64,000 nucleotides of DNA, taken from Solirubrobacter deserti (GTDB lineage: Bacteria; Actinomycetota; Thermoleophilia; Solirubrobacterales; Solirubrobacteraceae). The notes beneath the pieces are model-generated. The model was not told the DNA's origin and did not search any database. It saw only the letters and a list, made by a program, of their open reading frames with translations. The stretch is taken from the NCBI RefSeq assembly GCF_027587175.1, contig NZ_JAPCID010000012.1, forward strand, positions 62,001-126,000. The letters are read 5' to 3'. Both the position numbers and the translations under genes were made by a program. This document shows, piece by piece, positions 59,688 through 64,000 of the stretch; positions within the stretch are counted from its first letter, which is position 1, and every line of letters starts with the position of its first letter.

Positions 59688-60749
59688 ATGGCGCTCTACG
59701 ACGCAATCGCCGAACTGCCGCTGAAGATCGACGGCTACTCCCTGCAACGGCTGTCCCGCATGGTGTCCTCCGGCTTCGAGCGGGTCTCGACCGTGTTCGT
59801 CCTCGAGGGCGGCGGCGAGACCGGCAAGGGCGAGGACGTCACCTACGACGCCGAGGACCAGGAGGCGCAGATCGCGGCCGGCCCGGTGCTCGAGCTGGCC
59901 GGCGAGTGGACCTTCGACGCGTTCTCCGAGCACCTCGGCACGCTCGACCTGTTCGAAGGCCGCACGCTCGCGCAGGAGGCCTACCGCGGCTACCGCCGCT
60001 GGGGCCTGGAGTCCGCGGCGCTCGACCTCGCGCTGCGCCAGGCCGGCACGTCGCTGCACGCGCTGCTCGGCCGCGAGCCGCAGCCCGTCACGTTCGTCGT
60101 CTCCTCCCGGATGGGCGACCCGCCGACGCTCGACCCCGTCACGCGCCGGCTCGCCCGCTACCCGAGCATCCGCTTCAAGCTCGACGGCACGCCCGACTGG
60201 AGCGACGAGCTGATCGACGGACTCGTGAAGACCGGCGCCGTCGACTCGATCGACTTCAAGGGCGCCTACAAGGGCACCGTCGTGGACGTCGACACCGACC
60301 CGGCGTTCTATCGCCGGATCGCCGAGACGTTCCCGGACGCATGGCTGGAGGACCCGGACCTCGACGACGAGGAGGCGTTCAAGGCGCTGGCCCCGTTCCA
60401 GGACCGGATCACGTGGGACGCGCCGATCCACAGCGTCGACGACATCCTCGCCCGCAAGGTGATCCCGCGCACGGTCAACCTCAAGCCGTCGCGCTTCGGG
60501 TCGGTCAAGGCGCTGTTCGCCGCCTACGAGTTCTGCGAGCAGCGCGGTATGGGTGCCTACGGCGGCGGCCAGTACGAGCTCGGCGTCGGCCGCGGGCAGG
60601 TGCAGATGCTGGCCGCGATCTTCCACCCGAACGCGCCCAACGACATCGCCCCGGGCGGCTACGACGACCTCGATCCCGAGCCGGGGTTGCCCGAGTCACC
60701 GCTGGACGTCGATCCGGCTCCCGTCGGGTTCCGGCGGAACGTAGACTGA
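59688..60749 (+). CDS. Enolase-superfamily protein (mandelate racemase/cycloisomerase-like)
   Basis: A 353-residue protein. The C-terminal barrel carries IRFKLDGTPDW, SIDFKGAYKG, WLEDPDLDDEEAF with a metal-ligand Asp/Glu, and VNLKPSRFGSVKALFAAYEF, followed by GMGAYGGGQYELGVGRGQVQ, a typical superfamily ending. The Lys of FKLDG and metal ligands are present, so an active enzyme is likely. Specific substrate cannot be assigned; o-succinylbenzoate-synthase-like or muconate-cycloisomerase-like chemistry is possible. ATG 59688 is chosen. Confidence 0.82.
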   Translation: MALYDAIAELPLKIDGYSLQRLSRMVSSGFERVSTVFVLEGGGETGKGEDVTYDAEDQEAQIAAGPVLELAGEWTFDAFSEHLGTLDLFEGRTLAQEAYRGYRRWGLESAALDLALRQAGTSLHALLGREPQPVTFVVSSRMGDPPTLDPVTRRLARYPSIRFKLDGTPDWSDELIDGLVKTGAVDSIDFKGAYKGTVVDVDTDPAFYRRIAETFPDAWLEDPDLDDEEAFKALAPFQDRITWDAPIHSVDDILARKVIPRTVNLKPSRFGSVKALFAAYEFCEQRGMGAYGGGQYELGVGRGQVQMLAAIFHPNAPNDIAPGGYDDLDPEPGLPESPLDVDPAPVGFRRNVD

Positions 60750-60756
60750 TAGGCCC

Positions 60757-61392
60757 ATGCCGCCGAAGCCCCGCCAAGTCCGCATCGAATCCAAGTCTGC
60801 GATGGCTGCCATGCAGCAGCTCGAGCAGCGCTCCGACGAAGAGTTGGAGAAGGAGACCCGCTTCAAGTCCGCCGCGCAGGCCATCCTCGGCACCCGCGCG
60901 GCCGAGCGGATGGACGCGCAGAAGGCCCGCGTGCACTTCCGCGCCGCGATCGCGGCCGCCCGGCCGCAGGAGCGCCTGCAGCTGCGGCGAATGGCGGAGG
61001 CCTCGCTGGCGCTGGCCGAGCGCCGCGCGGGCGACCTGAAGGTGGCGACGGAGAAGCTCGGCGGCACGCCGCCGACGAACCGCCAGCTGCTGATGCTGCG
61101 CGTGATGGGCGTCATCGCGCCGCCCAAGAGCGCCGGGCTGCCGCGCCGGATCGGCGGCATCCTGCTCGTGCTGCTGTTCGTCGCGCTCGTGATCACCGTC
61201 GGCATGCTGCTCGTCAGGCTGGTCGCGTGGCCGCTCGGCTGGGACCCGGGCAGCGCGGCGTGGTTCTACGGCTTCCTGCTCGTGCTCGTCGTGCTCGGCG
61301 TGCTGGCCGTGCTCGGCAGGCGCCGGCAGCGGACGGCGCGGGCCAAGATGGCCGAGCAACGCGCCTCCATGTACGGCGGCGGGAAGCGGTAG
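60757..61392 (+). CDS. Two-segment membrane protein with helical N-terminus
   Basis: A 211-residue protein. A charged helical N-terminal part (EQRSDEELEKETRFKSAAQA, DAQKARVHFRAAIAAARPQE, ASLALAERRAGDLKVATEKL) resembles a TPR-like or coiled region; two membrane segments follow (GGILLVLLFVALVITVGMLL, WFYGFLLVLVVLGVLAVLG), and the C-terminus is basic. No known family. It follows the enolase-like gene by seven bases, in a likely shared transcript. Confidence 0.75.
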   Translation: MPPKPRQVRIESKSAMAAMQQLEQRSDEELEKETRFKSAAQAILGTRAAERMDAQKARVHFRAAIAAARPQERLQLRRMAEASLALAERRAGDLKVATEKLGGTPPTNRQLLMLRVMGVIAPPKSAGLPRRIGGILLVLLFVALVITVGMLLVRLVAWPLGWDPGSAAWFYGFLLVLVVLGVLAVLGRRRQRTARAKMAEQRASMYGGGKR

Positions 61393-61427
61393 CTCACAAA
61401 TCCGGCAGGGCGTCCGTTGGAACGGGT

Positions 61428-61874
61428 GTGCTGCCACCGTTCTGGTCCCTGGTTGAAGCCCACGGCGATGAGCTGCTCGTCCACGCTCGTCGCCTGAGCG
61501 GGGAAGCGGCCGAGGACGTCCTGCAGGACGCGCTGCTGCGCGCGCTGCGGGCGTACCCGAAGCTGCGCCACGCCGAGCACCTGCGCGCGTGGCTGTACCG
61601 CGTGACGACGACGACCGCGATCGACCATCACCGCCGCGCCAAGCGCGAGGTCGTGATGGACGAGCTGCCCGTCGTCGCCACCTACGACACCGACCACGAC
61701 GACTTCGAGGGCCTGATCGCGCCCCTGAACGAGACGGCGCAGACCGCGTTGCGGCTGCGCTTCGTCGACGACCTCGACTACGACGGGATCGCGGCGCGGC
61801 TCGGCTGCAGCTCCGCCGCGGCGCGCCAGCGCGTCTCGACCGCCGTCCGCACCCTCCGGGAGAGCTACGCATGA
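61428..61874 (+). CDS. ECF-type RNA polymerase sigma factor
   Basis: A 148-residue sigma factor with region 2 (HARRLSGEAAEDVLQDALLR, HLRAWLYRVTTTTAIDHHRR) and region 4 (ALRLRFVDDLDYDGIAARLG, CSSAAARQRVSTAVRTLRES). The GTG at 61428 is preceded by GGAACGGG. No anti-sigma gene follows; instead its stop overlaps the start of an alkylguanine-DNA alkyltransferase gene (ATGA). Regulation of the partner, or by the partner, is possible. Confidence 0.9.
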   Translation: MLPPFWSLVEAHGDELLVHARRLSGEAAEDVLQDALLRALRAYPKLRHAEHLRAWLYRVTTTTAIDHHRRAKREVVMDELPVVATYDTDHDDFEGLIAPLNETAQTALRLRFVDDLDYDGIAARLGCSSAAARQRVSTAVRTLRESYA

Positions 61875-62437
61875 CCGGCCTGCCTGCTTCGCTGCTGGAG
61901 TCCGTCGCCGCCGCCGCGGTGCGCGAAGGGCTCGCCGACGCGCTGTTCACGCGCCTGAAGACCCCGATCGGACGGCTGCTCGTCGTCTCCGGGCCGCAGG
62001 GCGTCGTGCGGGTCGCGTTCGAGACCGAGGACGAGGACGCCGCGCTGGCCGAGGTCGCCGCGGCGCTGGGGCCGCGGGTGATCGGCTCCGACCGCGAGAT
62101 GGCCGCGCCGCGGGACGCGCTCGCGGGCTACTTCGAGGGCGAGCCGCTGGACCTCCCGGTCGACCTGCGGCTCGCGCGCGCCCCGTTCCGGCACGCGGTG
62201 CTGGAGCGGCTGCGGGAGGTCCCGCGCGGCAAGACCGTGTCCTACGGCGAGCTCGCGGCGCGGGCCGGGAACCCGAAGGCGGCGCGGGCCGTGGGCACGG
62301 CGTGCGCGCGCAACCCCGTGCCGATCATCGTTCCCTGCCACCGCGTGCTGCCCGGCACCGGGCGGCTCGGGAGCTACCGCGGCGGGCCGGAGCGCAAGGC
62401 CGCGCTCCTGGACCTCGAGGGAATCAGGACTCGCTGA
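61871..62437 (+). CDS. ogt: Methylated-DNA--protein-cysteine methyltransferase (Ogt type)
   Basis: A 188-residue alkyltransferase that repairs O6-alkylguanine by moving the alkyl group to its own Cys. The C-terminal active-site motif VPIIVPCHRVLPGTGRLGSY and the helix KTVSYGELAARAGNPKAARA are complete. The N-terminal part has a family-like RLKTPIGRLLVV strand. It overlaps the ECF sigma gene upstream and the convergent cyclophilin gene downstream by 14 bp. Confidence 0.93.
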   Translation: MTGLPASLLESVAAAAVREGLADALFTRLKTPIGRLLVVSGPQGVVRVAFETEDEDAALAEVAAALGPRVIGSDREMAAPRDALAGYFEGEPLDLPVDLRLARAPFRHAVLERLREVPRGKTVSYGELAARAGNPKAARAVGTACARNPVPIIVPCHRVLPGTGRLGSYRGGPERKAALLDLEGIRTR

Positions 62438-63140
62438 CGGTCACGGAGTTGATCACGACGGCGGCCGCGGGCGCGCCGTCCGGGCCGGCCGGGATGCTGC
62501 CGATCTTCTCCGCGACCTCCATGCCCTTGGTCACCTCGCCCACGAGCGCGTACTCGGGCGGCAGCTGCTCGGCGCCCGCGCCGGTCACCACGAAGAACTG
62601 CGAGCCGGACGTGCCCGGCGCCTCGTCGGCCGTCTTGGCCATGGCGACGATGCCCTTCGTGTACTTGAGGTCGCTCGGCGGCTCCTCCACGACCGAGTAG
62701 CCCGAGCCGCCCGTCCCGGCGCCGAGCGGGTCCCCGCCCTGGATCACGAAGTCGGCGACGATCCGGTGGAACGTCAGGCCGTCGAAGAACTTCTCGTCGG
62801 CGAGGTACTTGAACGAGCCGCCGGTGATCGGGGCGCGCTCGGCGTCCAGCGTGATCTCGAAGTCGCCGCAGGTGGTAGACACGGTCGCCACGTACGTCTT
62901 GGCCTTGTCGAGCTCTTCCTTGGGCTCCTCGAGCGTCCCGTCCTCCTTGGGCGCGGGCTTCTCGACGTTCTCGCAGCCCTCCGGCAGGAACTCGTCCGCG
63001 CCGGCCGGCGTCTCCTCCGCCGTGGCCTCCGCCGTGGGCGTCGCGGTCGCAGCGGTTTCGTCGCCGCCGTCGTCACCACCGCACGAGGCGAGCACGAGGG
63101 CCAACAGGCAGGCGGTGAGGAGGGCGATCAGTCGGGACAC
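62424..63140 (-). CDS. Lipoprotein peptidyl-prolyl isomerase (cyclophilin)
   Basis: A 238-residue exported cyclophilin. The N-terminus MSRLIALLTACLLALVLASC carries a lipobox (LASC), then a Thr/Ala/Glu-rich linker. The cyclophilin domain (about 80-238) has FFDGLTFHRIVADFVIQGGD, AMAKTADEAPGTSGSQFFV and PPEYALVGEVTKGMEVAEKI. It would aid folding outside the membrane. GTG 63140 is chosen for a compact signal peptide; TTG 63149 is the alternative. It is divergent from the HAD gene by 14 bp. Confidence 0.93.
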   Translation of the reverse strand: MSRLIALLTACLLALVLASCGGDDGGDETAATATPTAEATAEETPAGADEFLPEGCENVEKPAPKEDGTLEEPKEELDKAKTYVATVSTTCGDFEITLDAERAPITGGSFKYLADEKFFDGLTFHRIVADFVIQGGDPLGAGTGGSGYSVVEEPPSDLKYTKGIVAMAKTADEAPGTSGSQFFVVTGAGAEQLPPEYALVGEVTKGMEVAEKIGSIPAGPDGAPAAAVVINSVTVSES

Positions 63141-63154
63141 GGCGGGCAAGGATA

Positions 63155-63961
63155 ATGCGGCGCTTGTCCGTTTCCGCCGCGGTTCGTCCGTATGACCACA
63201 TTCTCCTCGACCTCGACGGCTGCCTCTGGGTGGGCGACGAGGCCCTGCCCGGCGCCGTCGGCGCCGTCGCCGCCCTGCGTGAAGCGGGCAAATCGGTCCT
63301 CTTCCTCACCAACGACGTGCGCCACGCACCCGAGGGGTTCGTGCGCAAGCTCTGGCGTCTGGGCTTCCAGGCCTCGCTGCCGGAGATCCTGAGCGTCGGC
63401 GCGGCCGTCCAGTTCGCGCTGGCCGAGCGCGTGAGGGGCGGCACGGCGTACGTCGTGGGCTCGCAGGCCCTGGTCGACCACGTCGCCGAGGCCGGTCTGC
63501 GCGTCGTCAACAACACGCCGTTCGCGACCCGCGCGGACGTCGTCGTCGTCGGCGGCCACGACGAGTTCGTGTTCGAGGAGCTCAAGGTCGCCACCCAGGC
63601 CGTCCTGCGCGGCGCCGACCTGATCGGCGCGACCCGCGACGCCGTCTTCCCCATGCCCGACGGGCCGTGGCCGGGCACGGGCGCGATCCTGGCCGCGGTC
63701 GAGACGGCGACGGGCCGCACGGCGTCGACGGTGATCGGCAAGCCGGAGTCGACGATGTACGCCGCCGCGCGAGATCGGCTGGGCGAGGGTCGCATCCTCG
63801 GCGTCGGCGACCGGCTGGAGATCGACGTCCTCGGCGCCCGCCGCGCCGGCCTCGACCAGGCGCTCGTGCTCACCGGCGGCGCCTCCCGCGAAGCGGCCGA
63901 GGCCGCCGACCCCGCCCCGACCTTCGTCGCCGACTCGCTCGCCACCCTCGTCCTTTCCTAA
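63155..63961 (+). CDS. HAD-IIA-type hydrolase (NagD-like)
   Basis: A 268-residue HAD phosphatase with the four motifs of the NagD/p-nitrophenyl phosphatase class: HILLDLDGCLWVGD (motif I), FLTNDVRHAPEGF (motif II), IGKPESTMYAAA (Lys motif III) and ILGVGDRLEIDVLGARRAG (motif IV). A cap of the IIA type lies between motifs II and III. Substrate unknown. ATG 63155 is used; TTG 63164 is an alternative, and GATAAT (63151-63156) just upstream could be a -10. Confidence 0.9.
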   Translation: MRRLSVSAAVRPYDHILLDLDGCLWVGDEALPGAVGAVAALREAGKSVLFLTNDVRHAPEGFVRKLWRLGFQASLPEILSVGAAVQFALAERVRGGTAYVVGSQALVDHVAEAGLRVVNNTPFATRADVVVVGGHDEFVFEELKVATQAVLRGADLIGATRDAVFPMPDGPWPGTGAILAAVETATGRTASTVIGKPESTMYAAARDRLGEGRILGVGDRLEIDVLGARRAGLDQALVLTGGASREAAEAADPAPTFVADSLATLVLS

Positions 63962-63981
63962 AGAGGGACTGTCCCTCTTTA
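63959..63981 (+). terminator. Terminator-like palindrome with GGGACTGTCCC core
   Basis: TAAAGAGGGAC (63959-63969), T, GTCCCTCTTTA (63971-63981) is a perfect 23-bp palindrome that begins within the HAD gene's stop codon and ends in TTTA. It may end the HAD transcript and belongs to the same palindrome group as 52765-52797 (shared core GGGACTGTCCC). Confidence 0.65.
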
Positions 63982-64000
63982 TGTGCGCTCACACCGACAT

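Overview
The window is a gene-dense, very GC-rich stretch with frequent GTG and TTG starts, many 4-bp stop/start overlaps and several leaderless-looking promoters. The protein families (actinobacterial form II carbon monoxide dehydrogenase-like cluster, dodecin, NudC, homing-endonuclease-associated repeat proteins, annexin-like polymorphic toxin) suggest an actinobacterium, most likely of the Thermoleophilia/Solirubrobacterales type. That placement is an inference from gene content; there is no rRNA here. No gap longer than about 265 bases lacks a gene, and I found no tRNA, rRNA, CRISPR array or insertion sequence.

Layout. 1-1208: aldo/keto reductase with an overlapping TetR gene (cut by the window edge) and a clear operator. 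1237-12293: an accessory stretch bounded by two VapBC modules, containing a 1542-residue polymorphic-toxin-like protein with annexin-like repeats, a GSDVDL nucleotidyltransferase motif and a C-terminal RelA/SpoT-like region, a candidate immunity gene, and a huge secreted TIM-barrel/beta-sandwich protein. 12349-20672: secreted subtilase, small unknowns, and a tightly overlapping run (presenilin-like membrane protein, acetoacetate-decarboxylase-like protein, GroES-like protein, degenerate metallo-beta-lactamase fold, dodecin, NudC). 20712-29777: sugar and glycan genes (glycosyltransferases, PfkB kinase, nucleotide-sugar epimerase, sugar transferase) with an unusual chain GT2 - DUF2064 - methyltransferase - molybdenum oxidoreductase. 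29864-34931: amidohydrolase/cysteine dioxygenase pair and a divergent molybdenum cofactor locus (moaDE fusion plus MerR-Mop regulator; moaC, moaA, moeA). 35046-38026: secreted proteins and a sigma factor fused to an anti-sigma-like zinc motif, a membrane segment and an SH3 domain. 38015-41692: MarR/MMPL efflux pair, small genes, Crp-type regulator. 41703-48752: molybdenum hydroxylase cluster of form II CODH type (coxS-L-M-D-E leftward, mocA-like and coxG rightward). 48796-53708: PilZ protein, AlkZ-like protein, thioredoxin-fold proteins, a four-hairpin array and a DNA-binding coiled-coil protein. 53936-63961: MBL hydrolase, membrane glycan genes including a convergent TIGR03663/YYY pair, an enolase-superfamily enzyme, an ECF sigma factor coupled to an alkylguanine transferase, a lipoprotein cyclophilin and a HAD phosphatase.

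Two themes tie the window together. Molybdenum: cofactor synthesis, a Mo-sensing regulator, a cytidylyltransferase and two separate Mo enzymes lie within 23 kb. Toxins: two VapBC pairs flank a large toxin-like gene. Three otherwise normal genes (SHOCT protein, MMPL transporter, thioredoxin) each carry a one-base frameshift in a short homopolymer run, which may reflect sequencing error rather than decay.
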